Positions 55,445-64,000 are shown, counted from the first letter of the stretch. The stretch: DNA of 64,000 bases from Bacteroidota bacterium (GCA_016868815.1 VGFQ01000002.1:62001-126000); one strand, 5' to 3'. Numbers and translations: made by a program. The notes: generated by a model from the letters alone, not told the origin.

Positions 55445-56263
55445 ATGAGCCAGACTCTGGCCGATAAGTTCCTGCGGCTTAAAACGATCATGGATGAGCT
55501 GCGGGAACGCTGCCCATGGGATCGGAAGCAGACTGCGGAGACACTCCGGACCCTCACCATTGAAGAGACCTATGAGCTGGCAGATGCTATTGCGACTGGG
55601 CAGTGGAGCGGTATAAGGGAGGAGCTGGGAGACCTGCTGCTGCATATTCTCTTTTATGCCCGGATCGGCCACGAACAGGGGCACTTCAGCCTAGAAGATG
55701 TGATCGATAGCATCTCCGAGAAACTTGTCAAACGCCACCCACATATTTATGGAGACGTATCGGTGTCTGATGCAGACGATGTGAAACGGAATTGGGAGCA
55801 GATAAAGATGAACGAAGGGAAGTCCTCCGTACTAGAGGGGGTTCCCCGTTCTCTTCCTGCTCTAGTCAAGGCAGTACGCATCCAAGAGAAAGCAGCTCAG
55901 GTAGGCTTTGAATGGCAGGCCGCCGCACAGGTATTGGAAAAAGTAAAAGAAGAGGAGCGGGAGTTGCAGCAAGCGCTAGCCATGCGGGCAGCTTCCGACA
56001 GCCCAGTAACCCGTCGACATGCAGAGGAAGAGTTTGGCGACCTTTTATTTTCATGGGTTAACTACAGCCGTTTTGCAGGTATAGACCCTGAGCTCGCGCT
56101 GGAGCGTACCAACCAAAAGTTCAGCGAGCGTTTTCGGCAGATGGAAATGCTAGCACAAGCGCAAGGACGGCCCCTCTCGGGCTTGAGTCTGGCGGAGATG
56201 GACGCGATCTGGGATAGTGTCAAACGCGCATACCACCCTGCCAGGGAGGGTGGTATGTTATGA
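55445..56263 (+). CDS. mazG: Nucleoside triphosphate pyrophosphohydrolase MazG
   Basis: A 272-residue two-domain NTP pyrophosphatase converting NTP to NMP and PPi, removing abnormal nucleotides and influencing (p)ppGpp levels. The first MazG domain holds LRERCPWDRKQTAETLRTLTIEETYELADAI and REELGDLLLHILFYARI with the ExxE/ExxD metal ligands. The second has EEEFGDLLFSWVNYSR-type text as AEEEFGDLLFSWVNY. The C-terminus LSLAEMDAIWDSVKR is standard. It lies before the histidine kinase gene. Confidence 0.95.
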   Translation: MSQTLADKFLRLKTIMDELRERCPWDRKQTAETLRTLTIEETYELADAIATGQWSGIREELGDLLLHILFYARIGHEQGHFSLEDVIDSISEKLVKRHPHIYGDVSVSDADDVKRNWEQIKMNEGKSSVLEGVPRSLPALVKAVRIQEKAAQVGFEWQAAAQVLEKVKEEERELQQALAMRAASDSPVTRRHAEEEFGDLLFSWVNYSRFAGIDPELALERTNQKFSERFRQMEMLAQAQGRPLSGLSLAEMDAIWDSVKRAYHPAREGGML

Positions 56264-56312
56264 TATGTGTATTCCTGTACCCGTTTGTTATATATCAACC
56301 TAAGGGGCACCC

Positions 56313-59300
56313 TTGAACCGTATTTTAGCTGATACCGTCTATCGTTACGCATATCTGCCGATCATCTCGGCATGGCTGTTTACGTTTTCTTTCATCTTCA
56401 GCAACTACTTTTCTTATAGTACCTCCCCGGCAGGTGTTCAGCGCATCCTGCAGCAACAGTTGCAGCGCCAGGAGCTGGCATTTGCCAATGTGCTGACAGA
56501 CACATCCTTGTTGTATACGATGTCCCTCGACTCCCTCGGGGAGGCCGACATGCAACGGTTGAGCGCTCAGGAAATTGGAATCTTTCTGTACCGGCGAGTG
56601 GCGGGGGCAACGCCCGTTCTCCGGTACTGGAACACACAGCGCTCGATACCCCTGGAGAGTATGTTGGAAGGTGATGACGAAGCGTCGTGGGTGGAGATGC
56701 CCAACGGGCAATACCTATTTCTTCGGCGTAGGGTATTGATTAATGGCTCTCCTGACTGGCTGCTTTGCGGATTGCTGCCGGTGCGGATGGACTACTTCGT
56801 AGAGAATGATTACCTGCGTAAAGGGTTCGTCGGTGCGCCAGATGTAGAGGCTAATTATCGGATATCCACTTCCGTCAAGGATATCCCGATCCGGAATATA
56901 GATGGACAAATAGTTTATCGTATTGAGCGGAAGCCGGAGGCCACAGAAGGGGGTGGTGGGTGGCTAGTCATCTTGCTACGGCTTTTGGGGACCCTGCTTA
57001 TCTGCTTCTATTTGCACATGACGGCTCTTGGATTTGGAAGGCAGCTGGGTCCTTTTCCAGCCCTTGTATTCCTCATCGCAGCTATTGTATTGCTACGGGG
57101 GGGCACCTACCTTCTTCCCGCCTCGATGGTCTATGGAGGCGTGGCGCTCTTTGATCCAGCCATGTATCAGGCAGGCAAGATTTCCCGTTCGTTGGGTGAC
57201 TTGCTGGTCAATACCCTGCTCTTTGTATGGGTGGTGCTGTTGGCGCAGTCTTTTTTTGGCCATGTTGGGATGCCAAAGCCCAGAACCCGCTTGCGGGCAT
57301 TGACGCGTGCTGCCCTGGGAGCGCTTTTTCTGGTGGTCATCACCTGGCTGGCGGGAGATGTAGTGCGGCGGTTGGTGTCTGATTCAGATATCTCATACGA
57401 TGTAACCGACTTTTTCCGAATGGATGGGTACACGGTGGCTGGATTCTTCACCATCGTATGCCTGTCGATGGGCTATTACATCCTCAGCCAGATGATTTTC
57501 GAGCGGTTCCAGGAGCCAGCGGGAAAGGGTGCTTACACGAACCTGCTGGTCACCGCTGGAATGGGCTTGATGCTGATCGTCCTTTGCCTGCCCGCTCAGT
57601 CACGTGGTTTTGGGATGGCTTTATGGATATGGCTGTTGCTTTATCAGTGGTTGTCATTTGTTCCCTTCTTTCAGGGCAAGGGGCAACGCATGGGGCAGCA
57701 TATCGTCGGTTGGTTGGTGTTTTATGCTGCTTCCATCTCTACGATCCTGTTTACAGAGAACCAGAGTCGGGAGATGGAACGAAGAGAGTTAGCCGCCACG
57801 CAGCTGGCCATGCAGGTGGACCCATCCGGTGAGTATCTTGTCGATATCGCCGTCAAGGGTATCAGCAATGCATTGATTTTATCCAATATAGACCGTTTCA
57901 GAAACCCAGGCCTCTCCCAACGGCTTAAAGACAGTCTAGTGGCGGCCAACTACAGCGGCTACACGAATCGGTTCGATACAAGACTCTATCTGTTTGATGC
58001 GGACGGTAGTGTGTTTTCTCCTGCCGACCGATGGTCATACGACACCCTTCAGGCCCTCTATACTTTTCATGCTAAGCCGACAAAGGTTGCGGGCATGCGT
58101 TACTATGAGAAAGACTTTACCAGTTTCAGCTATATCTACCGTCGGGAGGTCAGGGATCAGACTAGCATCGCTCGAGCCATTATGTACATGGTCTCCAGCC
58201 CGCGAAGGTTTCGGGAGGAAGCCTTGTATCCTGAACTCATTCGACAGCCGAAGGGCTCCGTACTCGATGGTCAGCCTGGCTATGCCTATGCCGTCTACGA
58301 CAATCTTCGCCTTAAACTCAGCCGGAATGACTTCGACTTCCCGGTGCGACTGGCATCCGGAGATGTGCCATTAGACCGGTTTCACTGGGGGACTTCTGAT
58401 GGTTTCGACATCCTATGGCATCGAGCAGGCGGTGGGAAGGTCGTGGTCATTGCCCGCAGAAGCAGATATGTGTTGGAAGCGATCACATTGTTTGGCTATG
58501 TCTTCTGCGCTTCCCTGCTTTGGGTGGCCCTTTTCCAGTTGGCCAGCTATTTAGTGAAGTTCCGATTCGACCTGCGGTCCATCCTGCCTTGGCTGCGCGG
58601 AATCAGTATCCGTAGGCAGATACACGGGACGGTGATCCTCTTCACATTATTTTCATTCCTCGTCATCGGGGCATCTACGATCTATTTCTTCATAGCACGC
58701 TATGATACGGGTAACCGGGAGATGCTGAGTCGCAGCCTGCAGTCCATGTCTGCCGACTTTGGCTACCGGCTGGCAGCCCTTGGTTCCGACACAGGGGCTT
58801 CTCTCAGTAGCAAGATGCAAATCCTTGCCCAGGAGATCTCAGAGGCACACAATGCAGACATTAATGTCTACAATGCTGCTGGAGCACTTCTCGCCTCCTC
58901 ACAACCTTTCGTGTATGGAGAGGGTATCCTCAATCGCAGGATGAATCCAACGGCCTACTGGAAGATGCAGAGTCAGGGTAAGGTGCAATTTCTTCAGACG
59001 GAAGACTATGGGCAGTTGTCTTACCTCAGTATTTATCGTCCCCTACAGCTGAGTGGGTCTGTGGCACAGGTGTATCTGAACATCCCATACTTTGCCTCGA
59101 ACCGTGGACTGAAGCAGGAGATATCTGGCTTTCTTGTTGCCTTGATCAACCTGAATACCTTCATATTCCTCATAGGTGGGATTATTTCTGTATTGATCAC
59201 CAATAAGATCACCCGATCCCTGACATGGATAGGCAGGAGAATGGAGGAGCTGAGCCTGATGGGGCACAATGAAGAGATTGCCTGGGATCGGACAGATGAG

Positions 59301-60110
59301 ATCGGCGTTCTGGTGAAGCAGTACAATCAGATGGTGCATAAGCTGGAGGCAAGTGCCGCTGCCCTGGCGATACAGGAGAGGGAAGGCGCCTGGCGGGAGA
59401 TGGCGCAGCAGGTGGCCCATGAGATCAAGAACCCGCTCACTCCCATGAAACTCAGCATCCAGCGGCTACAGATGGCCATTGATGCGGGCGACCCTAATGT
59501 CCAGGAGATGTCTGCCCGCATGGCCTCTAATCTGATCGAGCACATTGAGCATCTCTCGCATATTGCAAGCGACTTTGCAGAGTTTGCTAATATTGGTCAG
59601 TCCAATAACCTGCATTTTGACCTTCGGGTAGTGATCAGCTCTGTCGCCTCATTGTTTGGCATCAACGGTGGCGAGGTCCAATGTGATCTTCCCCTCTCGC
59701 CCATCCCCGTATTTGCGGATAAGACACAGATGAACCGCTTGTTCACGAACCTAGTGCGGAACGCCCTGGAAGCCATCCCCAAAGACCGGGAGCCTTTGGT
59801 CAGGATCAAAGCCACCCTGGAAGCGACAGAAGTGTCTGTATTGGTAGAGGACAATGGCGATGGCATTCCGGATGAAGTACGTCCACAGATTTTTCATCCA
59901 CGCTTCACGACAAAAACATCTGGTACCGGGCTAGGCCTGGCCATGTGCCGCAGTATTGTCGAAAAAACAAAAGGGCGTATTCATTTTCAGTCGAATGATG
60001 GGCTGGGGACAACCTTCTTTATTCACCTACCCATACACCTCGAAGAGACGACAGCGATAGATAGCCCCCTGTCAGAAAGAGATTTTTCTTCTTCTGGCCT
60101 GCAGCCATGA
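56313..60110 (+). CDS. Large membrane sensor histidine kinase (NtrY-like)
   Basis: A 1265-residue hybrid-length but non-hybrid kinase. A first membrane helix (about 15-33) precedes an extracytoplasmic domain; a cluster of helices lies near residues 205-480, then a second sensor region, and a further helix around 950-970. A HAMP-like segment (LTWIGRRMEELS) leads to HisKA with phospho-acceptor His near 1036 in QQVAHEIKNPLTPMKLS. The HATPase has RNALEAIPKD, VEDNGDGIPDEV and TGLGLAMCRSIVEK. It starts with TTG, chosen because the next Met (56520) would remove the first helix. No response regulator is adjacent. Confidence 0.85.
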   Translation: MNRILADTVYRYAYLPIISAWLFTFSFIFSNYFSYSTSPAGVQRILQQQLQRQELAFANVLTDTSLLYTMSLDSLGEADMQRLSAQEIGIFLYRRVAGATPVLRYWNTQRSIPLESMLEGDDEASWVEMPNGQYLFLRRRVLINGSPDWLLCGLLPVRMDYFVENDYLRKGFVGAPDVEANYRISTSVKDIPIRNIDGQIVYRIERKPEATEGGGGWLVILLRLLGTLLICFYLHMTALGFGRQLGPFPALVFLIAAIVLLRGGTYLLPASMVYGGVALFDPAMYQAGKISRSLGDLLVNTLLFVWVVLLAQSFFGHVGMPKPRTRLRALTRAALGALFLVVITWLAGDVVRRLVSDSDISYDVTDFFRMDGYTVAGFFTIVCLSMGYYILSQMIFERFQEPAGKGAYTNLLVTAGMGLMLIVLCLPAQSRGFGMALWIWLLLYQWLSFVPFFQGKGQRMGQHIVGWLVFYAASISTILFTENQSREMERRELAATQLAMQVDPSGEYLVDIAVKGISNALILSNIDRFRNPGLSQRLKDSLVAANYSGYTNRFDTRLYLFDADGSVFSPADRWSYDTLQALYTFHAKPTKVAGMRYYEKDFTSFSYIYRREVRDQTSIARAIMYMVSSPRRFREEALYPELIRQPKGSVLDGQPGYAYAVYDNLRLKLSRNDFDFPVRLASGDVPLDRFHWGTSDGFDILWHRAGGGKVVVIARRSRYVLEAITLFGYVFCASLLWVALFQLASYLVKFRFDLRSILPWLRGISIRRQIHGTVILFTLFSFLVIGASTIYFFIARYDTGNREMLSRSLQSMSADFGYRLAALGSDTGASLSSKMQILAQEISEAHNADINVYNAAGALLASSQPFVYGEGILNRRMNPTAYWKMQSQGKVQFLQTEDYGQLSYLSIYRPLQLSGSVAQVYLNIPYFASNRGLKQEISGFLVALINLNTFIFLIGGIISVLITNKITRSLTWIGRRMEELSLMGHNEEIAWDRTDEIGVLVKQYNQMVHKLEASAAALAIQEREGAWREMAQQVAHEIKNPLTPMKLSIQRLQMAIDAGDPNVQEMSARMASNLIEHIEHLSHIASDFAEFANIGQSNNLHFDLRVVISSVASLFGINGGEVQCDLPLSPIPVFADKTQMNRLFTNLVRNALEAIPKDREPLVRIKATLEATEVSVLVEDNGDGIPDEVRPQIFHPRFTTKTSGTGLGLAMCRSIVEKTKGRIHFQSNDGLGTTFFIHLPIHLEETTAIDSPLSERDFSSSGLQP

Positions 60111-61748
60111 AGCTAGCTCCGACTGGGAGAGGCTGCTCAGATTTGATGTCTTTGTAAGACCTCCTTTCTGTGCGGCCAGTACGCCGTAGCGGATATCTGA
60201 AAATCCCTCTGTGGAATGAGCATCTGGATCGATAGAGAGCAGGATGTTTCGCTCTAGCGCTGCTGGTATTAACGTCCAATCGAGGTCCAGGCGACGAGGA
60301 TGTGCGTTGATTTCTACGGCAACACCCGCTTCGGAGCAGGCATCCAAAAATGCCAGGTGATCGATCGGGTAGCCAGGGCGGCTCAAAAGCAGTCGCCCGG
60401 TCGGATGGCCGATGATATCTGTATAGGGGTTTCTGACAGCGTTCATCAGTCGCATCATGGCCTTCTCTTCAGACATCTGGAGGTTGGAGTGTATGGAGGC
60501 GATGACGAGGTCGAATCTTGCCAGCACTTCGTTTGGGTAGTCGAGGGATCCATCTCCGAGGATATCGCTCTCGATACCTTTGAAAATCCGGAACGGATGG
60601 AGGCGTGCGTTGAGGGTGTCGATAAGGGTATGCTGCTGGCTGACTTTTTCTATATGGAGGCCTCCGGCATATTGTGCCGAGCGGCTATGGTCGCTGATCA
60701 CCAAGTATTCAAAACCGGATCGGATGCAGGCCAGGGCCATTTCTTCAAGTGAGTGGACACCGTCACTCCAATCGCTGTGTGCGTGTATGATGCCTTTGAT
60801 GTCGGAGACCTGAATTTCATTGATGCTGGCAGAGCCTTTCTGGATGCCGCCTGGATAAGGAGGCTCGCGTCGGCTGGGAGGGACAATGGTCAGTGCGGCA
60901 TATTCGAATAGTTCTTCTTCATTTTCACGGGGTGGGATAACTCCGTACAGCTGTTGCCATTTGGCCAGAAAGGCCTCGCTACCCGTCGTTGACAGCAGGG
61001 TAGACCCGAAGTTTTCCGGTTGGCAGCCATGAAATACCAAATCGATCTGGCCATCCTTCTCGAGGGTGATCCGATGTGGTTCCTGCCAGACAATCATCGT
61101 GGGGTCAGAAGCCTGAATGGCTTCAGTGAGCTTTGCTAGATCCGTGGTCGTGACAAAATCAATGCGTTCCAGTGTGGGGCACTGGCGTCGGAACGCACCG
61201 GAAGGGGCATGCAAAGCTTCCGGCCAGTGTTGTTGTAGGAAGGCGATGATTTCCTGGGCGAGCGGCTCCGCATCTGCAAACAGGCAGCTGTCGCGATACT
61301 TCAACATAAATTCAATGGCTGCCTTCACATTTTCCTGGGTACGGCTGCCGAATCCTTTGTAGCGCATCAGTCGGTTTTCTTGGCAGGCGTACAGCAGTTC
61401 GCCTACCGTCTCGATGCCCATATCTTTCCAGATGGCAGCAATTTTTTTCGGTCCCAGTCCTTTTACCTGCATCATATCCAGCACGCCGGTCGGGGTTTTT
61501 GCCAGAAAGTCTTCCAGCACTTGCATCGTACCGGTCTCAAGCACTTCCGTAATTTTTGTGGCAGTGGAAGGACCTATTCCCTGGAGGGATGCAACCTGAT
61601 TCCTGGGGATTTCCTCAAGGGGCCTGTTGAGCTGTTCGATCTGGAAGGCAGCAGCTCCGTAAGATTTTACTTTGAAAGGGTTCTCCCCATGGATCTCCAT
61701 GAGCCTAGACAGCAGGCTGAACATGTCAGCTATAGCGGCATTGACCAT
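60072..61748 (-). CDS. polX: PolX-type DNA polymerase/PHP hydrolase
   Basis: A 558-residue family X protein. N-terminal 8-kDa and helix-hairpin-helix parts contain HGENPFKVKSYGAAAFQIEQL, LQGIGPSTATKI and VKGLGPKKIAAIWKDMGI. The polymerase motif, normally GSxRRx...GDxDxxV, reads GAFRRQCPTLERIDFV (184-199): the first metal Asp is Arg195, while Asp197 and Asp236 remain. The C-terminal PHP domain is intact: GIIHAHSDWSDG (His322, His324), ISDHSR, GIESDIL and EINAHPRR, so 3'-5' exonuclease is likely and polymerase weak or lost. Met 61748 chosen; the longer frame crosses a terminator. It overlaps the histidine kinase 3' end by 39 nt on the other strand. Confidence 0.88.
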   Translation of the reverse strand: MVNAAIADMFSLLSRLMEIHGENPFKVKSYGAAAFQIEQLNRPLEEIPRNQVASLQGIGPSTATKITEVLETGTMQVLEDFLAKTPTGVLDMMQVKGLGPKKIAAIWKDMGIETVGELLYACQENRLMRYKGFGSRTQENVKAAIEFMLKYRDSCLFADAEPLAQEIIAFLQQHWPEALHAPSGAFRRQCPTLERIDFVTTTDLAKLTEAIQASDPTMIVWQEPHRITLEKDGQIDLVFHGCQPENFGSTLLSTTGSEAFLAKWQQLYGVIPPRENEEELFEYAALTIVPPSRREPPYPGGIQKGSASINEIQVSDIKGIIHAHSDWSDGVHSLEEMALACIRSGFEYLVISDHSRSAQYAGGLHIEKVSQQHTLIDTLNARLHPFRIFKGIESDILGDGSLDYPNEVLARFDLVIASIHSNLQMSEEKAMMRLMNAVRNPYTDIIGHPTGRLLLSRPGYPIDHLAFLDACSEAGVAVEINAHPRRLDLDWTLIPAALERNILLSIDPDAHSTEGFSDIRYGVLAAQKGGLTKTSNLSSLSQSELASWLQARRRKISF

Positions 61749-61767
61749 AATTTTCGTTGGCGGCGGT

Positions 61768-61800
61768 AAAAAAAAAGTCCCGCATGGCAGCGGGACTTTC
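61768..61800 (-). terminator. Rho-independent terminator of the histone H1-like gene
   Basis: On the minus strand AAAGTCCCGC / GCGGGACTTT form a 10 bp stem (61799-61790 and 61783-61774) with a 6 nt loop, followed by a T-rich tract to 61768. It lies 19 nt beyond the small gene's stop and just before polX. Confidence 0.85.
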
Positions 61801-61818
61801 AAATTCATCAACAAATAA

Positions 61819-61992
61819 TTATGCCTTCTTGGCGGCCTTCTTGGGGGCAGCTTTCTTAGCAGCCTTCTTGGGGGCAGCTTTCTTGGCAGCCTTCTTGGGG
61901 GCGGCTTTCTTGGCAGCCTTCTTGGGGGCAGCTTTCTTAGCAGCAGCCTTCTTAGGAGCAGCTTTCTTTGCAGCTTTTTTTGCAGTGGCCAT
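61819..61992 (-). CDS. Histone H1-like Lys/Ala/Pro-rich basic protein
   Basis: A 57-residue protein, MATAKKAAKKAAPKKAAAKK onwards, made only of Ala, Lys, Pro and one Thr after Met. It resembles the C-terminal tail of histone H1 and bacterial H1-like proteins (Chlamydia Hc-type, and similar short genes in Bacteroidota), so non-specific DNA or RNA condensation is likely. The gene is a series of 27 bp tandem repeats. I start at 61992; a longer frame from 62043 adds a hydrophobic stretch unlike the rest. A strong terminator follows. Confidence 0.8.
   Translation of the reverse strand: MATAKKAAKKAAPKKAAAKKAAPKKAAKKAAPKKAAKKAAPKKAAKKAAPKKAAKKA
61838..61980. repeat. 27 bp tandem repeat within the H1-like gene
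   Basis: On the plus strand the unit is close to AGCCTTCTTGGGGGCAGCTT followed by TCTTGGC, encoding the nonapeptide AKKAAPKKA in reverse. Four to five near-identical copies occur, with one copy expanded by a GCA codon. Slippage could change the copy number. Confidence 0.75.
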
Positions 61993-62087
61993 TTCTTTTG
62001 ATTTTAATGGGTTAAAATAGAATTGCACTATGAAATTAGACACACTTTTATATTCCGCAAAATTTTTTTTAACAAAATTTTTGCCAC

Positions 62088-62354
62088 TTACTCCGCTATC
62101 TCGATCGGCTGGATGGAGACGATGGTTCGGTCACCTTTGGATTTACGGTATTGTACCAGTCCATTAGACAAAGCAAATAGCGTGAAATCTTTTCCAACAC
62201 CCACATTCTTTCCTGGGTGGTATACGGTGCCACGTTGACGGAGGATGATGTTGCCGGCCAGGGCTGGCTGTCCGCCAAAGATTTTCACTCCGAGTCTTTT
62301 GCTTTCGGAGTCTCTTCCGTTTTTAACACTGCCTTCACCCTTCTTATGTGCCAT
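62088..62354 (-). CDS. rpmA: 50S ribosomal protein L27
   Basis: An 88-residue protein whose N-terminus reaches the peptidyl-transferase centre. It starts [62 protein letters not shown], the canonical sequence without a cleavable extension. It follows rplU on the minus strand, the standard rplU-rpmA pair. Confidence 0.98.
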   Translation of the reverse strand: MAHKKGEGSVKNGRDSESKRLGVKIFGGQPALAGNIILRQRGTVYHPGKNVGVGKDFTLFALSNGLVQYRKSKGDRTIVSIQPIEIAE

Positions 62355-62391
62355 AATTGTCGCTTTGAGTAATAATGGGTAGGTTCAATTA

Positions 62392-62694
62392 TCAGGCGAT
62401 GCTTCCGATGCGTATGTGCGTGTATAGTTTCCGATGACCGATTTTCTTCCGGAATCCCTTCCTACGTTTCATCTTGAAGGCGATGACTTTATCCCCTTTG
62501 CGCTCTCCAAGGATCTCTGCATTGACTGATACGTTGCAGTCAGTTCCCACGGAGGTTTTTCCGTTGTTATCAAACAGCAAGACTTCGGTGAAGGTCACCT
62601 TGTCGCCGGTACTGCCATCCAGATGCGGCACAAACAGATCTTGCCCAGTGCTTACGCGGAATTGTTGACCGGCGATTTTTACTATTGCGAACAT
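62392..62694 (-). CDS. rplU: 50S ribosomal protein L21
   Basis: A 100-residue 23S rRNA-binding protein. It starts MFAIVKIAGQQFRVSTGQDLFVPHLDG and ends KGFRKKIGHRKLYTHIRIGSIA, with VIAFKMKRRKGFRKKIGHR as the typical basic close. First gene of the rplU-rpmA operon with a consensus -7 box 27 nt upstream. Confidence 0.98.
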   Translation of the reverse strand: MFAIVKIAGQQFRVSTGQDLFVPHLDGSTGDKVTFTEVLLFDNNGKTSVGTDCNVSVNAEILGERKGDKVIAFKMKRRKGFRKKIGHRKLYTHIRIGSIA

Positions 62695-62720
62695 GGTTAT
62701 TATATTAGCATTTCGGATCG

Positions 62721-62728
62721 CAAAGGTA
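62721..62728 (-). promoter_or_regulatory. Promoter -7 element of rplU-rpmA
   Basis: Minus-strand TACCTTTG, an exact match, 26 nt before the rplU ATG. The -33 region lacks a TTG at the ideal distance. Confidence 0.65.
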
Positions 62729-62798
62729 TGTTTTTCTGGGAAAATCTGATGGTTTTTTCAAAAAAAAGACCTGGCGGGGTTTTCATAGGTGATCAGGG

Positions 62799-62806
62799 TA
62801 TATTTG
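62799..62806 (+). promoter_or_regulatory. Promoter -7 element of the GH3-family gene
   Basis: TATATTTG, an exact TAnnTTTG match, 22 nt before the ATG at 62829. Confidence 0.55.
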
Positions 62807-62828
62807 CCAACCGCTGAAAAAGAAAGGC

Positions 62829-64000
62829 ATGAAGTTACGCTCCTTGCTAGCAAGGCCCTTTGCCAGCTTTATCCAGAAGCAGATCCGTAAGCAAATGCAA
62901 TCAGCGGTCGAGGACCAGCGAAGGGTATTGCAATCCCTCCTAAAGGTGGGAGCGCATACGGAGTTTGGGGCAGCCCATCGTTTGTCGGCTGTGACGAACG
63001 AACAGGAGTTCCGCCAAGCATTACCTGTCCGCGATTATGAGCAGTTCAAGCCCTGGATCGAGCGGATCAAGGAGGGACGGCATAATGTCTTATGGAAAGG
63101 TCAGCCAATTTATTTTGCCAAGACCTCCGGGACGACCAGTGGGGTAAAATACATACCCATCACCCGAGAATCGATTCCCAATCACATCCAGACGGCGCGC
63201 AATGCGTTGTTGTGTTACATGGCGGAGAGCAGCAACCATACTTTTGCTAGTGGCCGTATGATCTTCCTATCCGGATCACCTGAGCTTGAACGCGTGGGGG
63301 GCATCCCAACGGGTAGGCTGAGTGGAATTGTCAACCATCACATACCCAGCTATCTCAGGCGCAACCAGCTGCCCAGTTATGAGACCAATTGCACCGAAGA
63401 TTGGGAGGAAAAGCTCGACAAGATCATCGCCGAGACCCTGGACCAGGATATGTCGCTCATCAGTGGAATCCCTCCATGGGTACAGATGTACTTCGACCGG
63501 CTGACCGCCCGGACGGGCCGTCCGGTGAAGGATATCTTTCCCCATTTCTCCATCCTGGTGCATGGGGGTGTGAATTTCAGACCCTACCGGGACAGCCTGA
63601 TGGCATCGATCGGGAAGGTGGTGGACACGTTGGAGACGTTTCCCGCTTCTGAAGGGTTTTTCGCTTTTCAGGATACAAGGAATCCGGAGGCAGGGTTGTT
63701 GCTGAACACGAACTCAGGTATTTATTTTGAATTCATCCCTGTGGCGAATGTCTTTGAGCCCAACCCGCGCCGACTTGCATTGCATGAGGTGGAGGCGGGC
63801 GTGCACTATGCGCTGGTAGTGTCCACCACTGCAGGACTCTGGGCATACAGCATAGGTGATACAGTCCGGTTCCTTTCCTTAGACCCTTATCGGATAGAAG
63901 TCACAGGTCGCATCAAACATTTCATCTCTGCCTTCGGAGAGCATGTGATAGCCGAAGAAGTCGAATATAGCATGATGCGTGCAGCCCAGGAGGTAGGGGC
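62829..64000 (+). CDS. GH3 auxin-responsive promoter family protein (3' truncated)
   Basis: An acyl-adenylate-forming protein of the plant GH3/bacterial BrtB-like family, continuing past the right edge; 390 codons are visible. It starts MKLRSLLARPFASFIQKQ. The phosphate-binding loop is FAKTSGTTSGVKYIPIT (about residues 98-114). Later come PPWVQMYFDRL, GGVNFRPYRDSL, YPASEG-type text as FPASEGFFAFQD, and the Asp-containing WAYSIGDTVRF and GRIKHFISAFGEHV, expected for ATP binding. Bacteroidota members probably join carboxylates to amine or alcohol acceptors; the substrate here is unknown. Confidence 0.88.
   Translation, partial: MKLRSLLARPFASFIQKQIRKQMQSAVEDQRRVLQSLLKVGAHTEFGAAHRLSAVTNEQEFRQALPVRDYEQFKPWIERIKEGRHNVLWKGQPIYFAKTSGTTSGVKYIPITRESIPNHIQTARNALLCYMAESSNHTFASGRMIFLSGSPELERVGGIPTGRLSGIVNHHIPSYLRRNQLPSYETNCTEDWEEKLDKIIAETLDQDMSLISGIPPWVQMYFDRLTARTGRPVKDIFPHFSILVHGGVNFRPYRDSLMASIGKVVDTLETFPASEGFFAFQDTRNPEAGLLLNTNSGIYFEFIPVANVFEPNPRRLALHEVEAGVHYALVVSTTAGLWAYSIGDTVRFLSLDPYRIEVTGRIKHFISAFGEHVIAEEVEYSMMRAAQEVG

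Noticed and set aside
61838..61980. Repeats considered as a CRISPR array
   Set aside because: Units are directly adjacent with no spacers and are coding. No CRISPR array was seen anywhere in the window.
61757..62020. Ala/Phe/Leu-rich frame antisense to the H1-like gene
   Set aside because: It is the reverse reading of the 27 bp repeats; the hydrophobic pattern is an artefact of the Lys/Ala codons.

Overview
The window looks like chromosome of a fairly GC-rich member of the Bacteroidota, plausibly the Chitinophagaceae/Sphingobacteriia side. The evidence is internal. Many genes are preceded by the Bacteroidota -7 element TAnnTTTG, in two clear cases with TTG 19-20 nt upstream. Shine-Dalgarno sequences are nearly absent. 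Typical companions of the phylum are present: a GH3-family adenylase, a ComA-like phosphosulfolactate synthase, a YbiT-type ABC-F protein with a degenerate second half, a prokaryotic 6-4 photolyase relative, and a small Lys/Ala/Pro histone H1-like protein. The genus is inference only.

Layout. (1) 1-6274: a lasso-peptide biosynthesis locus cut by the left edge. It has a leader-binding RRE protein (B1), leader peptidase (B2), a GT2 glycosyltransferase, the Asn-synthetase-like macrolactam synthetase (C), a candidate precursor gene (GTG start, predicted 17-residue core with Gly1-Glu8 ring), a divergent HPr-kinase-like kinase and a nucleotidyltransferase. This points to a lasso peptide modified after cyclisation by phosphate and/or sugar. 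(2) 6336-20104: housekeeping genes (proC, pyrG, yidC, phosphosulfolactate synthase-aroE, rdgB, ilvE), an ECF sigma factor with its membrane-anchored partner, a TPR protein, a possible psi-like (HolD) protein, and an AT-rich methyltransferase gene. (3) 20374-36235: the str/S10/spc ribosomal region, rpsL-rpsG, fusA, then rpsJ through secY-map, with separate promoters and a terminator between blocks. The usual infA-rpmJ-rpsM-rpsK-rpsD-rpoA-rplQ tail is missing after map. (4) 36295-50516: an FAD oxidoreductase, a Tat-exported class V aminotransferase, rpsA, a HAD phosphatase, PlsC, a thioesterase, a dipeptide epimerase, a flavin reductase plus photolyase, an SDR, an orphan ABC ATPase and a large secreted glycosidase-like protein. 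(5) 50968-64000: a beta-barrel protein, acyl-CoA dehydrogenase, YggS, ABC-F, MazG, a 1265-residue histidine kinase, PolX, the H1-like protein, rpmA-rplU and a GH3 gene cut by the right edge.

How the genes work together. The ribosomal block makes the translation apparatus and SecY; YidC elsewhere in the window also serves membrane insertion. Several enzymes show visible active-site changes that may reflect lineage-specific repurposing. These are the photolyase lacking three cluster cysteines, PolX lacking a polymerase aspartate, the ABC-F protein with a dead second ATP site, and PlsC with HX5D. The best candidate for an undescribed system is the lasso locus with three tailoring enzymes. Second is the possible psi clamp-loader subunit translationally coupled to rdgB. 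Apparent RNA-level control (alternative hairpins before fusA, a long structured spacer between rpsJ and rplC, a strong Shine-Dalgarno before rpsA) is also worth testing. I saw no CRISPR array, no insertion sequence and no tRNA or rRNA gene.
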